From an uncultured Bacteroidota bacterium (GTDB lineage: Bacteria; Bacteroidota; Bacteroidia; AKYH767-A; OLB10), in NCBI GenBank assembly GCA_903922455.1, contig CAIXTT010000349.1:1-32668 (forward strand): a DNA stretch of 32,668 bases, given 5' to 3'. The notes under the pieces are model-generated. The model had not been told where the DNA came from. It did not search any database and saw nothing but the letters and a program-made list of their open reading frames with translations. Positions 15,786-24,281 of this stretch are shown in pieces; positions within the stretch are counted from its first letter, which is position 1, and each line of letters begins with the position of its first letter. A program made the translations under genes and the position numbers.

Positions 15786-16748
15786 ATGACAACGGAGATC
15801 GGGCGGCAAGTAGATAAGGCAATTTCTTTGCTAGAAGCAGGAGAGTTGGTTAGTATTCCAACCGAAACGGTGTATGGATTAGCTGCGAATGCCTTAAATT
15901 CTACCGCCGTTTATTCTATTTTTAAAGTAAAGGAAAGACCTTCTTTTGATCCGCTTATTGTACATATTCCAAAAGTGGATGTTTTAGATCACTATGCACA
16001 TTCTATTCCTCGCATTGCCTATGATTTAGCGTTGACCTTTTGGCCAGGACCCTTAACTTTAATTTTACCTCGTAAGTCCAATATTCCTGATTTGGTGAGC
16101 TCGGGCTTAGATACCGTGGGTTTACGTCAACCCGCTCATCCATTAACATTAGAACTGCTCTATCAATTGGACTTTCCTTTGGCGGCGCCCAGTGCAAATC
16201 CCTTTGGATATATTAGTCCGACAACAGCTCAGCATGTATACGATCAACTGCAAGGTAAAATACCTTATATTTTAGATGGGGGACCCTGTAGAGTAGGAGT
16301 GGAATCGACCATCGTTGGATTTGAAGGAGATGAAATATTTATTTATCGTTTAGGTGGACTAACGTTAGAGGATATACGAAAAGTAGCTCCTCATTGTCAA
16401 TTGAAATTAAACAGTTCTTCAAATCCGATCGCACCCGGCATGTTAAAAAGTCATTATGCACCAAAGCATCCATTTTATTTAGGAGAAATCAGGGCATTGA
16501 TTACACAATTTGAAGGAAAGCGAATCGGTGTTCTTTCTTTTGAAAAAAATTATGCTGCTTATGAAAATGTAGAGGTGAATGAAATTCTTTCAACCCATGG
16601 AAACTTGGATGCAGCTGCCGTAAAATTATTTTCTGCGATGCGAGTTTTAGACGCCTCTTCTGTCGATGTTATTTTAGGTGAATATGTACCGGATGTTGGT
16701 ATTGGAAGAGCCATCAATGATCGATTGAAAAGAGCAGCGACGTGGTGA
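15786..16748 (+). CDS. sua5: L-threonylcarbamoyladenylate synthase (Sua5 type)
   Basis: This 320-aa enzyme makes threonylcarbamoyl-AMP from threonine, bicarbonate and ATP for the t6A37 modification of ANN-decoding tRNAs. The YrdC-like domain (about 1-200) has IPTETVYGLAANA near 23-35 and KVKERPSFDPLIVHI near 48-62; SAANPFGYISPTTA-like residues around 137-150 complete the nucleotide pocket. Residues ~215-320 are the extra Sua5 domain absent from E. coli TsaC, so the Sua5 name is preferred. It sits alone on the plus strand among minus-strand beta-oxidation genes, with no functional link to them. Confidence 0.94.
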   Translation: MTTEIGRQVDKAISLLEAGELVSIPTETVYGLAANALNSTAVYSIFKVKERPSFDPLIVHIPKVDVLDHYAHSIPRIAYDLALTFWPGPLTLILPRKSNIPDLVSSGLDTVGLRQPAHPLTLELLYQLDFPLAAPSANPFGYISPTTAQHVYDQLQGKIPYILDGGPCRVGVESTIVGFEGDEIFIYRLGGLTLEDIRKVAPHCQLKLNSSSNPIAPGMLKSHYAPKHPFYLGEIRALITQFEGKRIGVLSFEKNYAAYENVEVNEILSTHGNLDAAAVKLFSAMRVLDASSVDVILGEYVPDVGIGRAINDRLKRAATW

Positions 16749-16782
16749 TTGCGCTGTGAATGGCGGCGCTAAACATAACTCA

Positions 16783-16816
16783 TTCAACACACCGCCATGA
16801 ATGGCGGTGTGTTGAA
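16783..16816. repeat. 16-bp perfect hairpin after sua5
   Basis: TTCAACACACCGCCAT and its exact complement flank a 2-nt GA centre, 34 nt after the sua5 stop. A 10-bp piece, TGAATGGCGG, also occurs as a direct repeat at 16757-16766. There is no T-tract after it on the plus strand, so it is an unusual terminator if it is one. Confidence 0.7.
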
Positions 16817-16839
16817 ATACCTCCTCTATCAACAAACAA

Positions 16840-16887
16840 CTGGGGCTCCTATAAAACGCAATGCATTGCGTTTTATAGGAGCCCCAG
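16840..16887. repeat. 48-bp perfect palindrome between sua5 and the T9SS gene
   Basis: The 24 bases at 16840-16863 are exactly the reverse complement of 16864-16887, with no spacer. The arms begin CTGGGGCTCC and meet at GCAATG|CATTGC. It starts 20 nt beyond the stop codon of the minus-strand T9SS gene, and the minus strand continues TTGTTTGTTG, so it may terminate that gene. Confidence 0.8.
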
Positions 16888-16907
16888 CCCTGTATTTTGA
16901 AATATTA

Positions 16908-19115
16908 TTATTCCACTATAATTCTAAAATAACTAGGCGATCCTTCGTTTTTGCGAATCCCCACTAAGTAGGCTCCACTTTCTAGCGAAGCAACGGGAAT
17001 GCTTATGACACGACGAAATGAATAGTTGTCACCTCCCATTTGTCGGCCCGTTAAATCAAAAATGGAAGCAGCATAATCTCCTTCTGTAGCAAGTTCTATG
17101 TTGATCTTTTGATTGGCTGGTACAGGATAGATGCGCACGTCTTCATTCGCAATCAAATCATTGAACCCAATTGTTGTAATGGTGTAACAGGATGATGTAT
17201 CGTTGCAGCCATTTTTAGTCACCGACAAAGCATATGAACCCGGTGTTGTTGGGATAAATTGTTTTGATGTTGCTCCTGGAATGGCTGCGTAATTGTTATT
17301 GCAATCGAGCCATTGATAGGTTGCTGATACTTGCGTAGCAACCATGATATGTTGATTTACGGAAACGCTGGTATCCGCCGTTCCCACAAATATAATTCCT
17401 ACTCCAGAAGTTAAACTTAAACCACAGCTTGTAGTGGATACGCATCGGTAAAATAAATTGTTAAATGGAGCCGTTAGAGCTGTTAACGTGAGTGTAGATG
17501 TTGAAGACCCAGCATATACACCACCATCTGTAATATCATTCCAATTGATACCACCATTTGTTCCTTCTTGCCATTTTAAAGAAAGATTTTGACCAGTAAC
17601 GGCAATGGTAAATTGGGTAGAACCACCTAAACATGCACCCGCTGTAGTAGGTTGAGAAGAAATTACTGGATAATTACACTCTCTATATTTAGCAATAAAG
17701 GCATCATTTAAACCTGAGTTAGTAAGGGAAATACTAAGATTAAGCGGATCTAAATTTAATGTGCCACCTGTCCAATATCCTGCTGCAACTATGTCATTGC
17801 TTATAGGGTCAAAGTCTATCGACCTCACATAATCTGTTCCCCCAGATCCAATTTTTTGACTCCAATTGTAAAGACCGTTGTTATCATATTTAGCTATAAA
17901 TCCATCTCTACCAGCATATGTTTTTATAAAGTTGGTAACATTACTCGGATCAAAGTCAGCAGAGTCTTGAAATGAACCAGCTATGTAAACTTCGCCCAAC
18001 GCATTCGCAATGATAAAATTAGTATTGTCGGCTCCAGTGCCACCAATTCCTCCAGCCCAATTTAGATTACCAGAAGTAGTTAACGAAACAATGAAAACGT
18101 CAGTGCTTCCTTTGCTTTGAATATTTAATGTATCTATTCCAGGATTAAAATCGACCACTGAATTAAATGTTCCCGTTGCATAAATATTGGAATTGGCTGT
18201 AGTAATTGAAAAAAGATTGTCGGCTAGAGCCCCACCAAATTTTGTTGACCAATCATAGCTCCCCGCAGATGAATAACGAGCCATGAAACAATCAGAAGAT
18301 CCTAAAGCGGCAACAGTAGTCCCACCTACAGGATCAATATTCATTGTCGTAGAAAAATATCCGCCAACTAAAACATTGTCATTCGCATCAACAGCCACTG
18401 ATTTTATATAATCACTTGACAAACCCTGAAGGTTAAACCCCCACTGAAAGTTGCCTGAAGTATCATATTTCACAAGGAAGGGATCATAGGTAATAGTCGT
18501 ATTTCCGTTATTGACAACTAATGAAGTTGCTCCCGCATCTAAATCGATATTGGGGCTACTAAATTCCCCTCCTACATAAAAATTTCCCGATGCATCTAAA
18601 GCGATACTTTCTGCAATTTCTGTATTTACATCTCCAATGGTATTTGCCCAAACTAAATTACCATTCGCGTCATATTTTGCCATGAATACATCTAAACCAC
18701 CCAGAGATGTAAAATTTAATGATCCTAAACCTGGGTCAAAATCAACGGTAACCGTATAGTTTCCGATAGCATAAACATTTCCTGCTGCATCTAAGTCTAT
18801 AGAATACACCCTATCGGTGCCCGTGCTGCCCATCGATATTACCCAAGTTAGTGCTCCTAAGGGACTATATTTTGCAATGTAACCATCCGAAGATCCAGCG
18901 CTTGTTCTGGTAGTAGAATTGGTACTCGGGTCAAAGTCACAGGTGCCATCAAATCGTCCCGCAACATAAATATTTCCCGCAACATCTGTTTTAATAATGT
19001 CGCCGTAATCATTTCCTGTACCTGCTATTTTACCTGCCCATGTATACACTGGAACTTGAGCATTGACAAGCAAAACGATTGTCATAAATGTGAATAAGAG
19101 TATGAGTTTTTTCAT
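16908..19115 (-). CDS. Exported seven-repeat (SBBP-like beta-propeller) protein with T9SS sorting domain
   Basis: A 735-aa cell-surface or secreted protein. It has a signal peptide at 1-20 (cleavage after VNAQ or before it), then seven repeats of 64-69 aa starting at about residues 23, 89, 154, 223, 287, 351 and 416. Each contains a W near the start, a D-(A/V)-x-G-N-(I/V)-Y-(V/A)-x-G strand and usually a DFDP-like turn (missing from some), the pattern of SBBP propeller repeats. Residues ~483-575 look like an Ig-type domain (Cys-containing, SQPTTAGACLGGSTQF). The last ~75 residues, from IYPVPANQKINIEL to SYFRIIVE, form a type A T9SS C-terminal sorting domain. Ligand unknown. Confidence 0.88.
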   Translation of the reverse strand: MKKLILLFTFMTIVLLVNAQVPVYTWAGKIAGTGNDYGDIIKTDVAGNIYVAGRFDGTCDFDPSTNSTTRTSAGSSDGYIAKYSPLGALTWVISMGSTGTDRVYSIDLDAAGNVYAIGNYTVTVDFDPGLGSLNFTSLGGLDVFMAKYDANGNLVWANTIGDVNTEIAESIALDASGNFYVGGEFSSPNIDLDAGATSLVVNNGNTTITYDPFLVKYDTSGNFQWGFNLQGLSSDYIKSVAVDANDNVLVGGYFSTTMNIDPVGGTTVAALGSSDCFMARYSSAGSYDWSTKFGGALADNLFSITTANSNIYATGTFNSVVDFNPGIDTLNIQSKGSTDVFIVSLTTSGNLNWAGGIGGTGADNTNFIIANALGEVYIAGSFQDSADFDPSNVTNFIKTYAGRDGFIAKYDNNGLYNWSQKIGSGGTDYVRSIDFDPISNDIVAAGYWTGGTLNLDPLNLSISLTNSGLNDAFIAKYRECNYPVISSQPTTAGACLGGSTQFTIAVTGQNLSLKWQEGTNGGINWNDITDGGVYAGSSTSTLTLTALTAPFNNLFYRCVSTTSCGLSLTSGVGIIFVGTADTSVSVNQHIMVATQVSATYQWLDCNNNYAAIPGATSKQFIPTTPGSYALSVTKNGCNDTSSCYTITTIGFNDLIANEDVRIYPVPANQKINIELATEGDYAASIFDLTGRQMGGDNYSFRRVISIPVASLESGAYLVGIRKNEGSPSYFRIIVE

Positions 19116-19425
19116 TTTAACGTGGATTGAGGTTTCATCTACAAGTTTAAGTATTTTATTTGAAATGGAAGTGTTTTCCCAATCAATTTTACTTAGGAAG
19201 GCATCTCATAAATTGACTGGATTTCACATCATAAATTATACTTCATCTTAAAACATAAATAGTAGGTTTTAAAAAGTTTAGCTCAAAAAAAAGAACGGAT
19301 GCAGCTCTTTATTGATAGTGTATAGTAGACATATTTTAAAATAAATTTTAGTAGACCTGTCCTTGTAAAAGAAGAACCTTGCCTTAATGGTAACTTCCAA
19401 AAAAACGGTTGGTTTTTTAAAACCT
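19116..19425. other. 310-bp spacer with no recognised element
   Basis: It lies between the start of the T9SS-protein gene and the end of fadA, both minus strand, and must hold the T9SS-gene promoter, but I find no clear TAnnTTTG box on the minus strand. Near the fadA end GGTTTT-AA-AAAACC can pair weakly (minus strand, about plus 19409-19422), a poor terminator candidate. No word-like repeats of the kind found elsewhere are visible. Confidence 0.5.
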
Positions 19426-20607
19426 TTAATTCAATCTTTCAAAAATACCAGCTGCTCCTTGTCCTGTACCAACACACATAGTCACCATTCCATATTTTTT
19501 CTGACGAGCTTCCAGTTCATTCATAATTTGCACGGTTAGTTTACCTCCTGTGCACCCGAGAGGATGTCCTAATGCAATGGCTCCTCCGTTTACATTGACT
19601 ACATCTTGGTTGAGACCTAATGTACGAATGATCGCTAAACTTTGTGATGCAAAAGCTTCGTTCAATTCTATAAGGTCAATATCATTTTGATTTAATCCCG
19701 TCTGTTTTAATACAGCTGGAATTGCTTTAATTGGACCAATACCCATAACTCGAGGTTCAACACCGGCAACTGCATAACCTACAAATCGCATTCGAGGTTG
19801 TACATTGAGTTGCTTAAGCATCTTTTCAGAAACCACTAAAACAAATGCAGCGCCGTCGCTTGTTTGTGAACTATTCCCTGCGGTAACGGATCCTTTCGCA
19901 TCAAAAACAGGTTTGAGTTTCGCTAATTTCTCAATAGAAGTATCCATTCTGGCACCTTCATCCGTATCGGCAATACTCGTTCTTGTTTGTTTTTTTTCAG
20001 CGGTATCTAAATAAGTTTCGGTGATAGAAAATGGAACAATCTGATCTTTAAAAATTCCCGATTGAATGGCTTTTACTGCTTTCTGGTGGGAGTTGAATGA
20101 AAATAAATCTTGATCTTCTCTGCTAACTTTATAATCGTTCGCAACGGCCTCTGCGGTTAATCCCATTCCCCAATAATAATCAGGATGTATTTTTGCTGTT
20201 TCGTAGTTTGGAACAATTCTCCAACCACCAAATGGAATCGGACTCATGCTTTCGGCTCCTCCTGCAACGATACAATCCGCTAAGCCCGCTTTAATTTTAG
20301 CTGCAGCTATGGCAATGGTCTCTAAACCCGAGGCGCAGTAACGATTTACTGTCATGCCTGGAACTTTGTCAGTTTTTAAACCCATCAAGGAAATCATTCT
20401 TCCCATATTTAATCCTTGTTCCGCTTCAGGAGTAGCATTCCCTACAATCACATCGTCAATCCACTCTTTATCTAAGTTGGGAACAGCATTCATCAAATGT
20501 TGAATTACCGAAACGGCAATATCATCTGGACGAGTAAAACGAAACATTCCTTTTGGTGCTTTTCCAACAGCACTTCGAAATCCAGTGATTATATATGCTT
20601 CTGCCAT
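19426..20607 (-). CDS. fadA: Acetyl-CoA C-acyltransferase (beta-ketothiolase)
   Basis: A 393-aa thiolase for the last step of beta-oxidation. The acyl-accepting cysteine is C91 in NRYCASGLE, the histidine H348 is in [12 protein letters not shown], and the second cysteine C378 is in [11 protein letters not shown], so the active site is complete. Length matches B. subtilis FadA (391 aa, from memory). It is downstream of fadN on the same strand, but separated from it by a MORN-repeat gene and a terminator, so it is probably transcribed separately. A near-consensus -7 box TATCTTCG (plus 20625-20632) lies 18 nt before the start codon. A biosynthetic acetoacetyl-CoA thiolase is less likely given its neighbours. 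Confidence 0.92.
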   Translation of the reverse strand: MAEAYIITGFRSAVGKAPKGMFRFTRPDDIAVSVIQHLMNAVPNLDKEWIDDVIVGNATPEAEQGLNMGRMISLMGLKTDKVPGMTVNRYCASGLETIAIAAAKIKAGLADCIVAGGAESMSPIPFGGWRIVPNYETAKIHPDYYWGMGLTAEAVANDYKVSREDQDLFSFNSHQKAVKAIQSGIFKDQIVPFSITETYLDTAEKKQTRTSIADTDEGARMDTSIEKLAKLKPVFDAKGSVTAGNSSQTSDGAAFVLVVSEKMLKQLNVQPRMRFVGYAVAGVEPRVMGIGPIKAIPAVLKQTGLNQNDIDLIELNEAFASQSLAIIRTLGLNQDVVNVNGGAIALGHPLGCTGGKLTVQIMNELEARQKKYGMVTMCVGTGQGAAGIFERLN

Positions 20608-20624
20608 GTCTAAATTATTTTAAG

Positions 20625-20632
20625 CGAAGATA
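20625..20632 (-). promoter_or_regulatory. Possible -7 box for fadA
   Basis: Minus-strand TATCTTCG, one mismatch to TAnnTTTG, 17 nt upstream of the fadA ATG. No good -33 TTG is seen at the expected distance, so this is weak. Confidence 0.3.
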
Positions 20633-20702
20633 AAAATATCGAAGCTTTTTTTGATGATTTTCTTGGAGAAGGAAACGAATTTATTCACAACACTGGCTTG
20701 CG

Positions 20703-20749
20703 TCCCAATAGCTATCGGGATTTCAACCTGAGCATGTCGAAGGGTGCGA
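20703..20749. repeat. Dispersed intergenic repeat phrases (inverted repeat plus CTGAGCATGTCGAAGGG word)
   Basis: TCCCAATAGCTATCGGGA (20703-20720) is an 18-nt inverted repeat broken by one G:T pair. It is followed by AACCTGAGCATGTCGAAGGG (20725-20744) and GTGCGA. Both phrases are, from memory, common intergenic words in Bacteroidota assemblies. They lie in the 364-bp space between fadA and the MORN-repeat gene. Confidence 0.55.
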
Positions 20750-20920
20750 GAAAACTTGACGAAGCGCTGTTCACAATTTGGACAAAATTTTGAAGTGACT
20801 TCTATGTTGCTAGTTTTACAAATCGTCATCTGTTTTTTGAACTCTGATTTTTGGTTTTTCGAGTCGATATATTAACAGACAAATATCGTATAAGAGAATC
20901 TTCTTCAAGATGGAGACATA

Positions 20921-20948
20921 AAAAAATCCTGCTTAAAAGCAGGATTTT
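20921..20948 (-). terminator. Intrinsic terminator after the fadN-MORN operon
   Basis: A 12-bp perfect stem, AAAATCCTGCTT paired with AAGCAGGATTTT around two bases (20923-20948). On the minus strand it is followed by a run of T (plus 20921-20926 is AAAAAA). It starts 24 nt beyond the stop codon of the MORN-repeat gene, which separates that gene from fadA. Confidence 0.85.
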
Positions 20949-20971
20949 AATTTCTTTATGCGAAGTTGATT

Positions 20972-21634
20972 TTATTTGCGAATCTCCGTAGTGTCTTTCA
21001 CGGGCTCATTTCCTTTTAGTGTAGAATCACCCGGTGCACCTGGAGTAGGATTTTTACCACCTTTTTCTTTTGCCTTTTTTGCTTCAGCCGCTTTTTTTGC
21101 AGCCTCTGCTTTCTTGGCTTCTTCAAGAGCCACTTTTAAATCAACACCTTCTTTGTAATTTGAAACATTAATTAAATTGCCTTTACGATTAAATGTTTTC
21201 CATTCTCCGTCACGCTTATTTAATTTATAACTTCCTTCAGAGGCCATTTCTCCATCTTCATAGTATTTCGTCCACTTGCCATTTTTCTTATTGGTGATGT
21301 ATTCACCTTCTTGCTTTATTTGTCCGCTATAAAAATATCTTTTGTAAACACCTTCTTTAATTCCGTTTTGATATTCAATTTCCTCCATTACTTTACCGTA
21401 AGGATAAAATCTTCTACTCACTCCGTGGCGTCTATCGTTGACGTATTCCACTTCGTTCATAAGATCTCCTAAGGAATTATAGGTCCGCCAAACACCTTGT
21501 TTTTGGCCGAGTTCATCAGTTTTATTCCGATGCTTTTCTCTTCCAGGTGCGTATTTAGGCTTTTGCTCGTCTTGGGCTACTACTAGAAGCGGTAACACAA
21601 ACGCTATGATTAATAAGGTACTCCAACTTTTCAT
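20972..21634 (-). CDS. Exported MORN-repeat protein (YwqK family)
   Basis: A 220-aa protein with a signal peptide (MKSWSTLLII to VVAQ, residues 1-21). From about residue 45 to 165 it carries five MORN_2-type repeats of 23-24 aa with the pattern x-G-x-W/Y-x-x-Y/F-x-x-x-G-x-x-x-x-E-x-x-Y, as in GVWRTYNSLGDL and GKWTKYYEDGEM. Residues ~168-198 are a Lys/Ala/Glu-rich tail likely to be helical or disordered. The family is often labelled YwqK antitoxin after the Bacillus protein, but in Bacteroidota the exported versions have no known toxin and I see none here. It starts 38 nt after fadN, so it is probably co-transcribed with it, and ends at a strong terminator. Confidence 0.83.
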   Translation of the reverse strand: MKSWSTLLIIAFVLPLLVVAQDEQKPKYAPGREKHRNKTDELGQKQGVWRTYNSLGDLMNEVEYVNDRRHGVSRRFYPYGKVMEEIEYQNGIKEGVYKRYFYSGQIKQEGEYITNKKNGKWTKYYEDGEMASEGSYKLNKRDGEWKTFNRKGNLINVSNYKEGVDLKVALEEAKKAEAAKKAAEAKKAKEKGGKNPTPGAPGDSTLKGNEPVKDTTEIRK

Positions 21635-21672
21635 GGGGGACAGGATTACTTGGGCTAAATTAATTAAATTAT

Positions 21673-24075
21673 TTAATTTCTGAGTGGCTTTCCTGAAGTC
21701 AATATCGATTGGATGCGTTCAAGGGTCTTTTTTTCTCCACATAAGGATAGAAAAGCCTCTCTTTCAAGGTCCAATAAGTATTGCTCCGACACCAAAGTAG
21801 GGGCACTTAAATCACCACCACAAAGGATATAACCAAGCTTTTGTGAGATAAGTTGATCATGTTCGCTTATATAATGTCCTGAGTACATGGTGTTTGCGCC
21901 AACTTGAATGATCCCTAATCCGCTTTTCCCCATCACTCGAATATCTTTTCTTTTTTCCGGCATAGTATATCCAGTGGCATTCATTTCTAAAACTGCATTT
22001 TTTGCATCTGTTAATAACCTGCTTCGGTTTAAACTGATGGAATCTTTTCCAGGACGCAAAATTCCTAAATCGAATGCTTCGGCTGCAGATGTGGAAACTT
22101 TGGCTTGTCCAATAGTTAGAAATCTCTCTCTCAATGCATTAATTTCAATGTCACCCTCAGAAAGGCTGTCGGATAGTCGGAGTGCGAATTCTTTACTTCC
22201 ACCTCCTCCGGGAATTAAACCAACACCGAATTCAACCATTCCAGTATATAGTTCGGCATGTGCTTGAACTTTATCGGCATGAAGTGTCATTTCGCACCCA
22301 CCACCTAAACTCAATCCAAAAGGGGCCACAACTACCGGAATGGATGAATAGCGAACACGCATATTCATATTTTGAAATGCACGAATCGCAAAGTCAATTT
22401 CTTCCCATTCTTGTTCAACAGCCATCATAAATACCATTGCCAAGTTAGCACCCGCACTAAAGTTGGGACCTTCATTCCCAATAACAACACCTTTGTAATT
22501 CTGTTCTGCTAATTCGATGGCTTTGTTTACACCTTGAACAACCTCTCCACCAATGGTGTTCATTTTGGTGCGAAACTCACAACAAATAACATCGTCCCCA
22601 ATATCGATAATGCTACATCCTGAATTACTCCAAATAGTTTTCGTTTTTCGAATGGGTGCTAAGCGTGTGTATGCCTCTTGTCCGGGGATGAGTTCGTAGC
22701 TTTTTGATTGGATGTTATAGAAAAGTTTTTTTCCATTTTCATTTTTGTAAAAAGTAGCGTTTCCGTTTTTTAACATTTCATAAACCCAAGGAGCTGGTTT
22801 CATGTTTGCTTTTTCCATCTCAGCAACGAATGCAGCAACGCCTACTACATCCCAACTTTCAAAAGGACCAAGTTCCCAGCCAAACCCCGCTTCCATGGCG
22901 GTATCAATTTTATAAAGTTCGTCAGCAACTTCTGGTACACGTTCTGAAACATATCTGAATAACCCCAAAAAGGATTGACGATAAAACTCTCCTGCCAGAT
23001 CATGACCACTAACCAAAACTTTCATTCGCTCCTGTAAATCGTCGATTGTTTTGGTTTTTTCCAGTGTAGCAAATTTTGTTTTTTCTTGTTGACGATATTC
23101 TAAACTTTTTAAGTCAAGTGCTAGAATTTCTGTTTTTCCAGCTGCGTTTTTTGTCTTTTTATAAAATCCTTGCTTCGTTTTGTCGCCAAGCCATTTATTT
23201 TCCATCATGACAGTGATGTATTTCGGCAATTCAAAATATTCTTTTAAGCTGTCATTTTTTAATCCTGCTTTTAATCCATTCGCAACATGAACTAAAGTGT
23301 CGAGACCAACAACATCACAAGTTCTAAATGTTGCCGACTTCGGCCGTCCCAATACAGGGCCAGTTAATTTATCTACATCTTCTACTGTGAGTCCAAGTTT
23401 TTCTACCAGATGAAATAAATAAAGAATTCCAAATACACCAATTCTATTCGCGATAAACGCAGGCGTGTCTTTGCAAATCACCGTGGTTTTTCCTAAAAAT
23501 AAATCGCCATAGTTTTCAAGGAAGCTAATCACTTCAGGACTTGTTTGTGTTCCTGGAATAATTTCCATCAAGCGTAAATACCTCGGTGGATTAAAAAAGT
23601 GAACTCCACAAAAATGTTTTTTGAAGTCTTCAGATCTTCCATCTTCCATTAAAAAGATAGGAATACCCGAAGTGTTCGTCGTAATAAGTGTTCCTGGTTT
23701 TCTATACTTCTCTACTTTTTCGAAAATTATTTTTTTGATGTCTAATCGTTCCACAACCACTTCTAAAATCCAATCGCACGTTGCAATTTCAGAGATATTG
23801 TCCTCAAAATTTCCAGTTTTGATTCTTGATAAATATGATTTTTTATAGAGCGCCGCCGGACTCGCTTTTACAGTGGAAGCTAAAGCTGCATTCACAATTC
23901 GATTGCGAACGGTAGGGTGTTCTAACGTTGCTCCTTTTGCAATTTCTTCGGGGAGTAATTCGGTTGGACAAATGTCCAATAAAAGAACATTCACACCAAT
24001 ATTTGCGAAATGACAAGCAATTCTCGACCCCATGATTCCGGAACCTAATACGACAACATTTTTAATTTTATACAT
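21673..24075 (-). CDS. fadN: 3-hydroxyacyl-CoA dehydrogenase / enoyl-CoA hydratase fusion
   Basis: An 800-aa bifunctional beta-oxidation enzyme. The N-terminal half is the NAD-dependent dehydrogenase: GSGIMG (11-16), catalytic H159 in GVHFFNPP and E171 in LMEIIPG, with its helical C-terminal domain to about 470. The C-terminal part is a crotonase: oxyanion-hole GPNFSAGANL (536-545), E595 in GGGCEM and E615 in VEFGVGLIPGGGG, so the hydratase residues are intact. This dehydrogenase-then-hydratase order is the reverse of E. coli FadB and matches Bacillus FadN (about 789 aa, from memory). It is first of a two-gene unit with the MORN-repeat gene, upstream of fadA and fadE on the same strand. Confidence 0.93.
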   Translation of the reverse strand: MYKIKNVVVLGSGIMGSRIACHFANIGVNVLLLDICPTELLPEEIAKGATLEHPTVRNRIVNAALASTVKASPAALYKKSYLSRIKTGNFEDNISEIATCDWILEVVVERLDIKKIIFEKVEKYRKPGTLITTNTSGIPIFLMEDGRSEDFKKHFCGVHFFNPPRYLRLMEIIPGTQTSPEVISFLENYGDLFLGKTTVICKDTPAFIANRIGVFGILYLFHLVEKLGLTVEDVDKLTGPVLGRPKSATFRTCDVVGLDTLVHVANGLKAGLKNDSLKEYFELPKYITVMMENKWLGDKTKQGFYKKTKNAAGKTEILALDLKSLEYRQQEKTKFATLEKTKTIDDLQERMKVLVSGHDLAGEFYRQSFLGLFRYVSERVPEVADELYKIDTAMEAGFGWELGPFESWDVVGVAAFVAEMEKANMKPAPWVYEMLKNGNATFYKNENGKKLFYNIQSKSYELIPGQEAYTRLAPIRKTKTIWSNSGCSIIDIGDDVICCEFRTKMNTIGGEVVQGVNKAIELAEQNYKGVVIGNEGPNFSAGANLAMVFMMAVEQEWEEIDFAIRAFQNMNMRVRYSSIPVVVAPFGLSLGGGCEMTLHADKVQAHAELYTGMVEFGVGLIPGGGGSKEFALRLSDSLSEGDIEINALRERFLTIGQAKVSTSAAEAFDLGILRPGKDSISLNRSRLLTDAKNAVLEMNATGYTMPEKRKDIRVMGKSGLGIIQVGANTMYSGHYISEHDQLISQKLGYILCGGDLSAPTLVSEQYLLDLEREAFLSLCGEKKTLERIQSILTSGKPLRN

Positions 24076-24228
24076 AGCTTAGAATACAATTCGAAAGAAA
24101 ACCCAAAATAAGCGGAAAAGTGTGATAAATAGGAGAGAGAGGTTATTCTTTTATCAACAAAATGGAAGGATGAAGCATTATTTTTACTGGATGAAGTACA
24201 TCTGAAATGAGCAAAATTTCATAAATTG

Positions 24229-24262
24229 AAAAAGGCTGTCTCTAACGCGAGACAGCCTTTTT
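24229..24262 (-). terminator. Intrinsic terminator after the S9 peptidase gene
   Basis: A 14-bp perfect stem, AAAAAGGCTGTCTC paired with GAGACAGCCTTTTT around a TAACGC loop, ends 20 nt beyond the peptidase stop. The A/T flanks supply a T-tract on either strand, so it could also act in the other direction. Confidence 0.85.
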
Positions 24263-24281
24263 GCAATCGTTAATTCAAAAC

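Noticed and set aside
20620-20829. A 69-codon minus-strand ORF with a CPNC motif upstream of fadA
   Set aside because: Its middle translates the dispersed repeat phrases (20703-20749), and its end overlaps the likely fadA promoter; the CxxC alone is not enough to call a zinc-ribbon protein.
20972-21634. Toxin-antitoxin system based on the YwqK label
   Set aside because: The protein has a signal peptide and its neighbours are metabolic genes; no toxin candidate is present.
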